In this document: positions 1-6,622 of the stretch, piece after piece
Numbering within the stretch: the first letter of the stretch is position 1
Layout of the letters: every line of letters starts with the position of its first letter
From: Lachnospiraceae bacterium
Lineage (GTDB): Bacteria > Bacillota > Clostridia > Lachnospirales > Lachnospiraceae
Reading direction: 5' to 3'
DNA: 40,545 nucleotides
Assembly (NCBI GenBank): GCA_028693705.1
Contig: JAQUUX010000023.1
Location: 1-40,545 of the forward strand
Notes under the pieces: generated by a model
Seen by the model: only the letters and a program-made list of their open reading frames with translations
Database searches by the model: none
Told to the model about the DNA's origin: nothing
Translations under genes and position numbers: made by a program

Positions 1-946
1 AACCGTTTAAGAAATTATCCTTCGCGCTCTGTTGAGAAGATAAAACATCCTTTGTCCAATAGCCTTTTTCAGCCCATTCGTGCATCTTCACAGCAAAGGC
101 TTCGAATTCGTCCGTAAATGCAGGATGGAAGATATCGGTGAAATTATCAGCGCTGGAAGCAGCAAGGAACATCTCTGAAGTACTAATTCCAGGCGCCTCT
201 GAAATCCAGGTTCCGGTAGTGTCAATGAATAAACGGTATAAATCCATTGAAAGTGAGGAAGATCCGTTTAACGGAACGGTTACTCCTTCGGCAAGTGCAG
301 CATCCAAATATGCTTCCATTGTTTCGATGGAGTTCACTTCTGAAATTCCATATTTTTCAGCGAGATCTCTGCGGGTAACAAAACCGGAGGGTGTAAACTC
401 ACTGTATAAGGTGGGAATTCCATATATTCTGCCATTAACTTTAGCGGAAGCCCATACAGCTTCAGGTATTGCAGCTTTTAATGTCGGCGCATAGGTATCC
501 AGCATATCTGTAATATCTACAGCAGCATCTTGGTTTGCAATGGTGCTATAGGGCAGAACGGCATTTGGAGATGCATGAGACATATCGAACTTTTCTCCGG
601 ATGCAAATAGAAGAGGATATTTGGTTCCGATATCACCCCAATCTATGTACTTAATCTCAAGCGTAGCATTGATATCTGCCTTTAATTTCTTGTTGATTTC
701 AGCTAAAATATCCTTGTTTGCGACACCTTCGCCGCCCCATAGGTAATAAACTAACTTTACTTCTTCGGATAGGTCGATCGCGTCGGTACTTTCTTCATTG
801 GTGCTTTCGTCATTGGTGCTTGTTTCTGCTGTAACATTACTGTCTGTCGAGGAGCTTTTTTCCGATGTTTTTGCACAACCTGCAAAAGAAGCAGCGCAAA
901 GCATTGTGGCAAGCCCAAGTGCAATCAGTCTTTTCATCTTTTTCAT
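1..946 (-). CDS. Extracellular solute-binding lipoprotein of a CUT1 sugar ABC transporter (partial, runs off left edge)
   Basis: Open reading frame on the minus strand from an ATG at 946 with AGGAGGAAAC just upstream; no stop before the window edge, so about 315 N-terminal residues are visible. The product begins MKKMKRLIALGLATMLC and has a lipobox (F-A-G-C) near residue 23, followed by a Ser/Thr/Glu-rich linker, so it should be a lipid-anchored surface protein. The mature part (VKLVYYLWGGEG, later YGIPTLYSEF) fits family-1 solute-binding proteins of the YtcQ/LplA kind, which capture oligosaccharides or oligouronides and pass them to two permeases. The two permease genes lie immediately upstream in the same operon. 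The substrate cannot be read from the sequence. The divergent GH94-type phosphorylase suggests a beta-glucan oligosaccharide, which is inference. Confidence 0.88.
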   Translation of the reverse strand, partial: MKKMKRLIALGLATMLCAASFAGCAKTSEKSSSTDSNVTAETSTNDESTNEESTDAIDLSEEVKLVYYLWGGEGVANKDILAEINKKLKADINATLEIKYIDWGDIGTKYPLLFASGEKFDMSHASPNAVLPYSTIANQDAAVDITDMLDTYAPTLKAAIPEAVWASAKVNGRIYGIPTLYSEFTPSGFVTRRDLAEKYGISEVNSIETMEAYLDAALAEGVTVPLNGSSSLSMDLYRLFIDTTGTWISEAPGISTSEMFLAASSADNFTDIFHPAFTDEFEAFAVKMHEWAEKGYWTKDVLSSQQSAKDNFLNG

Positions 947-999
947 TTTTGTTTCCTCCTAATATTTTTATAATCTAAATCGCCGTATACTGCGATCAG

Positions 1000-1893
1000 T
1001 TATCCCTTAACTGCGCCGATGGTTAATCCGGATACAAAATATTTTTGTACAAATGGATATAACAATATGATCGGTCCGATTGCCATGACAGCGGTAGCCA
1101 TCTTAATTGACTCGGACGGTAGATCCGAGGTATTTACTACCGCACCTTGTTGGACAAGTAGTTGAACGTTAGCTTGGGTTACAATTTTCTGCAAGAAAAA
1201 CTGTAAAGGAAATTTAACTTGTGACTGAATGTACAACATTGCGTTGTACCATTCGTTCCAATACCCCAAAGCAAGGAAAAGTCCGATGGTTGCTAAAGAA
1301 GGGGTAGCCAGAGGCATGAATATCTGCCAGTAAATTCTGAAATCTCCGGCTCCGTCAATTGCGGCTGATTCATATAGGGAATCCGGTATGGCTTTCATGA
1401 AGTTTCTCATTAGAAAGATGGACCAGGCACTTACCATACCGGGTAAGATCATTGCTAATACATTATCTTTTAATCCTAAGTAATTCACCATTAAGATATA
1501 ACTTGGAACCAGTCCGCCACTAAATAGGGTAGTAAAATAGATAAAAAAGGATATTGAGTTACGATATTTAAAATCATTTCTGCTTAATACATAACCGGTC
1601 ATGGACATAATCAATAACCCACCGAAGGTTCCCGCCAAAGTGATCAGTATGGTTACGGAGTATGCATTCATTAGCTTTTTGGGATTGCGGAATAAGAATT
1701 CGTAAGCGCTGGTAGATAATTCTTTGGGAAAAAGTTTAAAACCCTCTGCAATAATTTCTTTTTCGTTCATAAAAGAAGATACGATCATCAATACAAATGG
1801 GAATAAGCAGATGAGAGAAAAAAATGCAATCACGATATAAAACAGTAATCTAAGGAAAGATCCGTCTTTCTTTCTTGTATTATGCTTTGGCAT
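1000..1893 (-). CDS. Sugar ABC transporter permease, LplC/YtcP-like (MalG family)
   Basis: A 297-residue inner-membrane permease of the CUT1 family. Six hydrophobic segments can be seen (for example residues 15-37 and 80-102). The EAA loop that contacts the ATPase is clear (YESAAIDGAGDFRIYWQIFMP, around residues 174-194, with the conserved Ala and Gly). The C-terminus (SGLTIGAVKG) is typical of LplC/YtcP proteins. The start has AGGAGG upstream. It is the second permease of the operon, 11 bp after the LplB-like gene and 53 bp before the binding protein. No ATPase is encoded here; CUT1 systems of this type commonly use a shared MsmX-like ATPase, so its absence is expected. Confidence 0.9.
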   Translation of the reverse strand: MPKHNTRKKDGSFLRLLFYIVIAFFSLICLFPFVLMIVSSFMNEKEIIAEGFKLFPKELSTSAYEFLFRNPKKLMNAYSVTILITLAGTFGGLLIMSMTGYVLSRNDFKYRNSISFFIYFTTLFSGGLVPSYILMVNYLGLKDNVLAMILPGMVSAWSIFLMRNFMKAIPDSLYESAAIDGAGDFRIYWQIFMPLATPSLATIGLFLALGYWNEWYNAMLYIQSQVKFPLQFFLQKIVTQANVQLLVQQGAVVNTSDLPSESIKMATAVMAIGPIILLYPFVQKYFVSGLTIGAVKG

Positions 1894-1904
1894 ATAGCTT
1901 CCTC

Positions 1905-2840
1905 CTAAAATAAAGCATTGTCTGGCTCAATTTTCTTAACGATAAAATTAATCGCAAGTACAAAGAATAAGCCAAATATGGACTGATAAAAACCTACCGA
2001 GGCACTTAAGGAGAAGTTAAACTGACCCATTAAGCTTCGGAATACATAGGTATCTATAATATCGGTCTGTGAATATAAAACAGAGTTGTTGCCGATTAGA
2101 TTGTAAAATAAATCAAACGATCCCTTCAGAATACCTCCTAAGCCAAATAGAAATAATAATACAACGGTTGGTCTCAATAAAGGCAACGTAATAAATTTTA
2201 TTTTTTGTGACAATTTCGCACCGTCGATGGAAGCGGCATCATAGATGTCTTTACTGATACCGGTAATTGTTGCCAGATAGACAATCATTCCGTATCCGGT
2301 TCCAGCCCATACCTTAAATGCAACGATAATATACTTCCAGATCCCCTGATCTGAATAAAAGTCATGGCTTTCGAAGCCGAGGGAAATAAGGAAGGAGTTG
2401 ATAAAACCATGGTTGTAATTGAATAAATTGTAGGCAAAAAATCCAACGATGACCATTGATATGAAATGTGGTAATAAAATAATGGATTGCGATACTTTTT
2501 TGTACCACTTGTTACCAATTTCGGAGAGCATAATCGCCAGGATAATTTGAACCACATTACCGATGGCTAAAAAAGCGAGATTATAAAGTAGCGTGTTTTT
2601 TGTGATACTCCATAAGGCGCCGGTTTTTACCAAAAATTCAAAATTCTTAAGACCTATAAACTGACTGTGAAAGATTCCCTTGTTAATGTTGTAGTCTACA
2701 AATGCCACATACGCTCCCGGCATGGGGATATAACAAAAGATGGTAAAGAATAGCAAGGCTGGAAGCAACATTAGGAATAAAACCTTTTTCCTTTTTACCT
2801 CATGAGCGATACTTTTTAGATGATTTTTTGCTTTTACCAT
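1905..2840 (-). CDS. Sugar ABC transporter permease, LplB/YteP-like (MalF family)
   Basis: A 311-residue CUT1 permease, first gene of the leftward operon. I chose the ATG at 2840 (MVKAKNHLKSIAHEV) because it follows TAAGGAGAGG; an in-frame ATG at 2888 has no ribosome site. There are six hydrophobic segments. The EAA loop reads IYDAASIDGAKLSQKIKFITLP. The C-terminus KKIEPDNALF is typical of LplB/YteP proteins. The partner permease follows after 11 bp. Its promoter and a LacI/CcpA-type operator lie upstream at 2972-3001 and 2928-2941. Confidence 0.9.
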   Translation of the reverse strand: MVKAKNHLKSIAHEVKRKKVLFLMLLPALLFFTIFCYIPMPGAYVAFVDYNINKGIFHSQFIGLKNFEFLVKTGALWSITKNTLLYNLAFLAIGNVVQIILAIMLSEIGNKWYKKVSQSIILLPHFISMVIVGFFAYNLFNYNHGFINSFLISLGFESHDFYSDQGIWKYIIVAFKVWAGTGYGMIVYLATITGISKDIYDAASIDGAKLSQKIKFITLPLLRPTVVLLFLFGLGGILKGSFDLFYNLIGNNSVLYSQTDIIDTYVFRSLMGQFNFSLSASVGFYQSIFGLFFVLAINFIVKKIEPDNALF

Positions 2841-2927
2841 AAGCACGATCCTCTCCTTAAATAGGATACCAGTACGATAAGTAAACATTTTTCAATGGAT
2901 TATATTAAAATATGTGCATATTATACG

Positions 2928-2941
2928 TGGTAACGTTTTCA
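2928..2941 (-). promoter_or_regulatory. LacI/CcpA-type operator of the transporter operon
   Basis: On the minus strand the site reads TGAAAACGTTACCA, close to the cre/LacI-family consensus with a central CG. It sits about 25-40 bp downstream of the predicted start of transcription, a position used for roadblock repression. A near-identical site, TGAAAACGTTTCCA, sits in the same relative place in the divergent promoter (3144-3157), so one regulator probably controls both directions. Confidence 0.6.
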
Positions 2942-2971
2942 ATAACATGTTTTTGTATAAGATATGACGAT

Positions 2972-3001
2972 AGTATAGCTGGTAATTTTGCATATTGTCA
3001 A
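2972..3001 (-). promoter_or_regulatory. Sigma-A promoter of the ABC transporter operon
   Basis: On the minus strand a perfect -35 box TTGACA (3001-2996) is followed after 18 bp by TATACT (2977-2972). Transcription would start near 2965 and run into the binding-protein/permease operon. It is divergent to the promoter at 3082-3110. Confidence 0.65.
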
Positions 3002-3081
3002 GATATATTTGATAAAAATTTATATATTTGTAATTTTATACCCATTATACCGAGTAAAAATCATAAAAATATCTATTCTGG

Positions 3082-3110
3082 TTGACAGAAGAGCTGTTTG
3101 ATAATATAAT
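3082..3110 (+). promoter_or_regulatory. Consensus sigma-A promoter of the glycoside phosphorylase gene
   Basis: TTGACA (3082-3087), 17-bp spacer, TATAAT (3105-3110): a perfect consensus vegetative promoter. It is followed by the operator at 3144-3157 and a roughly 230-nt leader before the phosphorylase start at 3345. Confidence 0.7.
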
Positions 3111-3143
3111 AACCTCACGAAATTATTGTTTTCTGTAATAATG

Positions 3144-3157
3144 TGAAAACGTTTCCA
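3144..3157 (+). promoter_or_regulatory. LacI/CcpA-type operator of the phosphorylase gene
   Basis: TGAAAACGTTTCCA, about 27 bp downstream of the predicted transcription start; 13 of 14 bases match the operator at 2928-2941 read on the other strand. The central CG and flanking half-sites fit LacI-family proteins or CcpA. Confidence 0.6.
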
Positions 3158-3344
3158 CTTGTAATTCTAGGAGGTTGCTACTTATGATAACATTCTAATA
3201 GAAATAACGATTATTTGGTGGAAAGCCTATTTTCTTATTATAGCCTTAACAGGTCTATGAAACAAACGGACAAAGAGAAGCTAGGTGTTCTCTGTGAATC
3301 ACAGCTAACGATACATTAACCACATAAGAAAGGAAGATCATCAA
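3158..3344 (+). other. Leader of the phosphorylase gene with a four-codon mini-ORF
   Basis: This 187-bp leader has no long gene. It contains a strong ribosome site (AGGAGGT, 3169-3175) followed by ATG at 3184 and a four-codon reading frame M-I-T-F-stop ending at 3198. The real ribosome site of the downstream gene is GAAAGGAAG just before 3345. The mini-ORF could be an inert remnant or a leader that tunes expression; nothing here decides. Confidence 0.35.
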
Positions 3345-4500
3345 ATGAAACCAATTCATGATTTTTATGAGTTTAATTATAATAAAACCAAGTACCGCTT
3401 TCTGCCCACCGGAGATATTTTTGATTTTACATATGACAACATCATGATGAATCAATTCTGCTCAAATCCAAAGGATGGTTCAGTAAGCAATCTATATCTT
3501 CGCATTTATAAGGAGAACACCATTACAGCTTATCCACTCTTGGGAGTTCGATCTCATTCCGCTCTAAAAAAGGGTAAAGATACACTGGTATCTTATGGAA
3601 TAGTAGAAGACATTATCTATGAGGTTACCTTCCGTGGCACCGATAAGCTATGGTTTTGGGAGATTGAATTATCCGGTAAAGGAGAGGTCGTCGACTTACT
3701 CTACGGGCAGGATATTGGAAATGCATCAATCAAAAATGTATTAACAAATGAATTATATACAGCACAATATCTGGGACATACCATTTTACCTTCGGAGGCT
3801 GGTTATGTTGTTTGCTCTAGACAAAATCAGGAGCAGGAGGGTAAGTTCCCCTATATTCAACAAGGAACATTGGGAATAAAAGCGATTCATTACTCCACAG
3901 ACGGGTTTCAGTTTTTTGGTACCTCTTATAAAACAACCGATCGGCCGGAGATATTATCAAAGGATTTGCCGGATGTCAATTATCAATTCGAATTTTCGTA
4001 TATTGGGTTACAAACGGAAAAGATATGTTTGGATTCTTCAAAGCAAGCCATGTTTTATGGCCTGTTTCAAGAGAATCATGAAGACGTCGTCACTGAGATA
4101 GAGAACCTTGACAGGATGAAAGAATGCTATACTAAGCTTTTGGTTGAGGAGGAACTCGTATCCTGTGATAAAATAAAGGTGAAAGATATCTTTGGGGAAA
4201 CGTATTCTTCTATCGCAATAAAAAAAGAAGAGATATATGAGCTGTTTCCAAACCATATCCTAGAAGAGCAGGAAGAGGACGTGCTCCTATCTTTTTTCAC
4301 TGACAAGCATAGTCATATTGTTACGATGCAGAAGGAATTGATGACAGAACGTCCTCATGGCACCATCATAACGACTTGCATTGATACAAAAGAAGTGAAT
4401 AGTAATTTGATTACTAGTACGAACTATATGATGGGGCTATTCCAGGGACAGACGGCGATAGGTAATACCTCCTTTCATAAGTTCCTTTCTGCTCCAAGAG
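3345..4500 (+). pseudogene. 5' part of a GH94-type glycoside phosphorylase gene, interrupted by the prophage
   Basis: The ATG at 3345 follows GAAAGGAAG. The frame stays open for 385 host codons and is stopped by the first bases of the prophage (g|TG TAA at 4500-4505). It is the N-terminal beta-sandwich part of a large cellobiose-phosphorylase-like protein (GH94/GH149/GH161-related clan), with the typical opening FYEFNYNKTKYRFLPTGDIF and the segment SYGIVEDIIYEVTFRGTDKLWFWEI. The catalytic half lies at 38797-40545. Joining the two at AAGAG restores ...KFLSAPR-GLLNIQKNCGQHL... in one frame. In the lysogen the enzyme should be inactive: this fragment lacks the catalytic barrel. Confidence 0.88.
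4496..4500. repeat. Left copy of the 5-bp target-site duplication
   Basis: AAGAG, repeated at 38792-38796 beyond the right end of the prophage. A 5-bp duplication is characteristic of Mu-type transposition. Confidence 0.85.
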
Positions 4501-4551
4501 TGTAAGTTAACGTATATACTGAGAATAATGCGAACAAAGTACCTTTATAAC

Positions 4552-4840
4552 CCCTTAAAAGCCCTTAAAGTAGGAGAAATCCTATAAAATAGGGCTTTTT
4601 TAGTCTTACAAACCATTAAAAGCTCTTAAAAAATAAATGGATTTAAATGCGAACTTGAAAAGAAAAAAATGAAAGAAAACGCAGATTGTACAGCGTAACG
4701 GCAATTAGCAGTAATGTTATAAAAAAGCCTTTTAAAGCCTTTCAAAACCCTTTTAAAGAAAAGTATAAAATCAGTTAAAAGTATTGATTTTATCGGGATT
4801 GAACGGTATTTAAAAGGCTATATTTAAAAGGTTTAAAAAC
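4552..4840. repeat. Cluster of TTTAAAAGC-type words in the left end
   Basis: Variants of (C)CYTTWAAARGC recur at 4552-4570 (two), 4612-4631 (two), 4725-4758 (three) and 4807-4840 (three). The word is near-palindromic. Similar words also occur at 15471-15492 and 36043-36066. They might be protein-binding sites or AT-rich flexible DNA; the function is unknown. Confidence 0.45.
4557..4601 (+). terminator. Intrinsic terminator at the prophage left edge
   Basis: Outer stem AAAAGCCCT (4557-4565) pairs with AGGGCTTTT (4591-4599). The inner stem TAGGA-GAAA-TCCTA (4571-4584) has a GAAA tetraloop. A T-run follows on the plus strand. It would stop transcription from the host phosphorylase promoter entering the phage. 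A TTTT run on the other strand may let it also end the leftward repressor transcript. Confidence 0.6.
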
Positions 4841-4985
4841 GCACGAGATTTCTAAGCAATTATGTAGAGTAAAAATCATTCAAATGCGAACAATGAAAAA
4901 AACAAAGGCACAATGCGTAAAAATCCTATAAAAGCTAGTAATATCGGGGAAATGCGGTAAATTTAAAATTTTAAAGAGTTCGCAT

Positions 4986-5489
4986 TTAATTTTTATTTTT
5001 TTCTCTCAAAAGAATGGCTTTTTCAAGGCGATCAACAAAGTCAGGATAGAAAGAATCCAACCTAGCCCCGGAGAGAAAGGTTAGTCCCTTTTTTATTATG
5101 CGGATCTCATCATCGTATTTTTTTTGCTTTCGGTAGATTATAGCCAAGCGTTCATAAGGATTTGCAGTGAGCGAATAATTCATATCAACTAATTCTTCAT
5201 ACAATAGAATAGCCCCATCAACATCTGACTTTTCTAATTTCAGAGCAGCCTCATTTTTATCAAGTAGTATCCTATCACGTTTTTCTCTTTTTTGCAAAAG
5301 TTCTCTTTCCTCATCTGTATACCTATGTAACATAAATAATCTCTGCTTTAACTCAAGCATGTCTGTTATGATCTCGGTGTCCGAATCTTTTGTTGACATA
5401 ACCTCAATATCCATTTTAAATTTGACAGTGATATCTGATGCTGCATCACTAGTGGTGGCAGCTTCTTTAAAAAAATCGAATAATCCCAT
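4986..5489 (-). CDS. TPR-like protein of unknown function, distal gene of the repressor operon
   Basis: 167 residues; the ATG at 5489 follows AGGAGGGTAT. The N-terminus (MGLFDFFKEAA) could be a short amphipathic helix. Residues 60-165 are charged and helical, with a TPR-like pattern (ALKLEKSDVDGAILLYEELVDMNY, then YERLAIIYRKQKKYDDEIRIIKKGL). It lies directly downstream of the XRE repressor on the same strand and is therefore probably expressed in the lysogen. Lysogeny-expressed genes in this place often act in exclusion or repressor control, but no specific function is supported. Its last codons overlap an inverted copy of the left-end 9-mer. Confidence 0.65.
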   Translation of the reverse strand: MGLFDFFKEAATTSDAASDITVKFKMDIEVMSTKDSDTEIITDMLELKQRLFMLHRYTDEERELLQKREKRDRILLDKNEAALKLEKSDVDGAILLYEELVDMNYSLTANPYERLAIIYRKQKKYDDEIRIIKKGLTFLSGARLDSFYPDFVDRLEKAILLREKNKN

Positions 5490-5535
5490 ATACCCTCCTA
5501 AAAAGTAATGTAAACAATATTTGAAGTTCTTTTTA

Positions 5536-5904
5536 CTATCCTACATTTCCCTTTTTGTTTTCTTCAGCTATGCTGCGATCCAATTCTTCGTATATAACCG
5601 TATGAACTCGATGCTGCCCTCGCCGATCTAACTTATTGTATGTCTTAAGCAACTCTGCTTCGTCAGAAGTCAGTCGTATTGGCTCATCTTTAACACCAGT
5701 CAATATCCAGTCACACGAAAAAGAATTATCCGATTTTGAATATTTTATTAGCTCTATTATTGCTTCCATCGGGAGTCCTCTATTGTTATTTTCAACATCA
5801 CTTAAGGCTCCTTGAGAGATCCCAATCAACTGAGCAAACTCCTTTTGGTTCATTGATAGTATATTTTTCCTGACATGTGCTAAACGTTCTCCAATTGACT
5901 GCAA
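5536..5904 (-). CDS. XRE-family lysogeny repressor (Mu c-like role)
   Basis: 122 residues with a TTG start at 5904 placed 8 nt after AGGAGG. The N-terminal helix-turn-helix covers about residues 5-60 (RLAHVRKNILSMNQKEFAQLIGIS then QGALSDVENN), typical of cI/XRE repressors. The C-terminal half is helical and charged, probably for dimerisation. It is transcribed leftwards, divergent from the early operon, and faces three ATATCC half-sites and a strong rightward promoter. This is the arrangement expected of the repressor that maintains lysogeny. It is not homologous to Mu c by sequence as far as can be judged by eye. Confidence 0.85.
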   Translation of the reverse strand: MQSIGERLAHVRKNILSMNQKEFAQLIGISQGALSDVENNNRGLPMEAIIELIKYSKSDNSFSCDWILTGVKDEPIRLTSDEAELLKTYNKLDRRGQHRVHTVIYEELDRSIAEENKKGNVG

Positions 5905-5920
5905 AATTGAATCCTCCTAA

Positions 5921-5979
5921 ATATCCAAAAATAAATATTAATATCCATAATAATATTGACAATATCCAAAATAGGATAT
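5921..5979. promoter_or_regulatory. Repressor operator array (ATATCC sites)
   Basis: ATATCC at 5921-5926, 5941-5946 and 5962-5967, spaced 20 and 21 bp (two helical turns). The third forms an 18-bp palindrome, ATATCCAAAATAGGATAT (5962-5979), which fills the spacer of the early promoter. Binding there would block the promoter directly. The upstream half-sites overlap the 5' region of the repressor gene, so autoregulation is likely. Confidence 0.65.
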
Positions 5980-5984
5980 ATACT
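5956..5984 (+). promoter_or_regulatory. Early lytic promoter
   Basis: TTGACA (5956-5961), 17-bp spacer, TATACT (5979-5984). It points into the Ner-like gene and the transposase operon. The spacer is an operator palindrome. Confidence 0.72.
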
Positions 5985-5985
5985 A

Positions 5986-6057
5986 TTTGTAACATTAATA
6001 CAAATTATATCACACAGGGGTTTAACTGTATATGTTATTTTGTAACGTTAATACAAA
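5986..6057. promoter_or_regulatory. Pair of 19-bp palindromic operators downstream of the early promoter
   Basis: TTTGTAACATTAATACAAA (5986-6004) and TTTGTAACGTTAATACAAA (6039-6057) differ at one base and start 53 bp apart, about five helical turns. The arms are TTTGTA/TACAAA. The first overlaps the expected transcription start; the second lies just before the Ner-like gene. They differ from the ATATCC sites, so a second regulator is implied, perhaps the 75-residue Ner-like protein. Confidence 0.6.
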
Positions 6058-6093
6058 GAATTTAACCCAAGTCGTAAGGAAGGTGGTAAAAGA

Positions 6094-6321
6094 GTGAAGG
6101 AGAAAATATATACATTAGAAGAGTTCAGACACTGGGTAAAGATACAGCTTGTAAAAAAGGAAATATCACAGAATGAGCTGGCTAGAAGAATGGGAATACC
6201 ACAGGCAAGAATTAGTGAAGCCACACATGGAAAGCCATCAGGCGATAAACATATCCTTTCGATTATACAAGAGCTTGGTGGAGATGTAGAGGATTTTAAA
6301 GAGTTTTTAAAAGCCATTTAA
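6094..6321 (+). CDS. Ner/Cro-like small HTH regulator
   Basis: 75 residues; the GTG start at 6094 follows AAGGAAGGTGG. Residues 10-65 form an XRE-type helix-turn-helix (KKEISQNELARRMGIPQARISEATHG). It is the first gene after the early promoter, the position of Mu ner, whose product shuts down early and repressor transcription during lytic growth. The two TTTGTA...TACAAA palindromes just upstream are candidate binding sites, which is inference. Confidence 0.75.
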   Translation: MKEKIYTLEEFRHWVKIQLVKKEISQNELARRMGIPQARISEATHGKPSGDKHILSIIQELGGDVEDFKEFLKAI

Positions 6322-6333
6322 AGGAGGTTACGA

Positions 6334-6540
6334 ATGTCATATAGAATTTTCACAGAGTATTGTACAAACACAGGGAGATATAGAAAACAGCACAGAAAGG
6401 GTCACAAAATTAGGGTGGATTTATTTCATCAATTTCCTATTTGGAAAGTACCAGAACTTTTAAAAATCAAAAACTGGATTTTAGCAGACAAACCATTCTC
6501 AAATGGAGATTGTACCACATATTACATCAATATTATTTAG
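6334..6540 (+). CDS. Small basic protein of unknown function
   Basis: 68 residues, MSYRIFTEYCTNTGRY..., with AAAGGAGG before the ATG, 12 bp after the Ner-like gene. It is rich in Lys/Arg/His in the middle (RKQHRKGHKIRVD). No family is recognised. Good ribosome site and operon context support it as a real gene. The downstream ORF that begins inside it at 6503 is not translated from there: that ATG lacks a ribosome site. Confidence 0.55.
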   Translation: MSYRIFTEYCTNTGRYRKQHRKGHKIRVDLFHQFPIWKVPELLKIKNWILADKPFSNGDCTTYYINII

Positions 6541-6545
6541 TCGAA

Positions 6546-6563
6546 ACGGAGCAGCAGCTCCGT
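6546..6563 (+). promoter_or_regulatory. Stable hairpin in the transposase leader
   Basis: ACGGAGC-AGCA-GCTCCGT: a perfect 7-bp, GC-rich stem with a 4-nt loop and no T-run. It lies in the 82-nt gap just before the transposase start and so may affect its translation or mRNA stability rather than end transcription. Confidence 0.4.
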
Positions 6564-6622
6564 CCTGTAGGGATAGCCTCCTGCAGCTGATGATGACAGG
6601 CAAAAGGGTGGTGATGTTAGAC

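Larger units (their letters stand above)
4501..4985. promoter_or_regulatory. Gene-free prophage left end with candidate transposase-binding sites
   Basis: These 485 bp hold no supported gene. A 9-mer AATGCGAAC occurs three times on the plus strand (4527-4535, 4646-4654, 4883-4891) and once inverted (4978-4986); two relaxed copies, AATGCGTAA and AATGCGGTA, occur at 4912 and 4951. The right end carries a TGCGAA core at 38756-38761. By analogy with the L1-L3 and R1-R3 sites of Mu these are candidates for transposase binding. The region also has many TTTAAAAGC-like words and a terminator-like hairpin, listed separately. Confidence 0.55.

Noticed and set aside
138..494. 118-codon plus-strand ORF at the left edge
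   Set aside because: It is antisense to the solute-binding lipoprotein frame, which is open through the region with a signal peptide and lipobox.
6503..6622. 40-codon N-terminal extension of the transposase
   Set aside because: The ATG at 6503 lies inside the preceding gene without a ribosome site, and the added residues do not resemble MuA.
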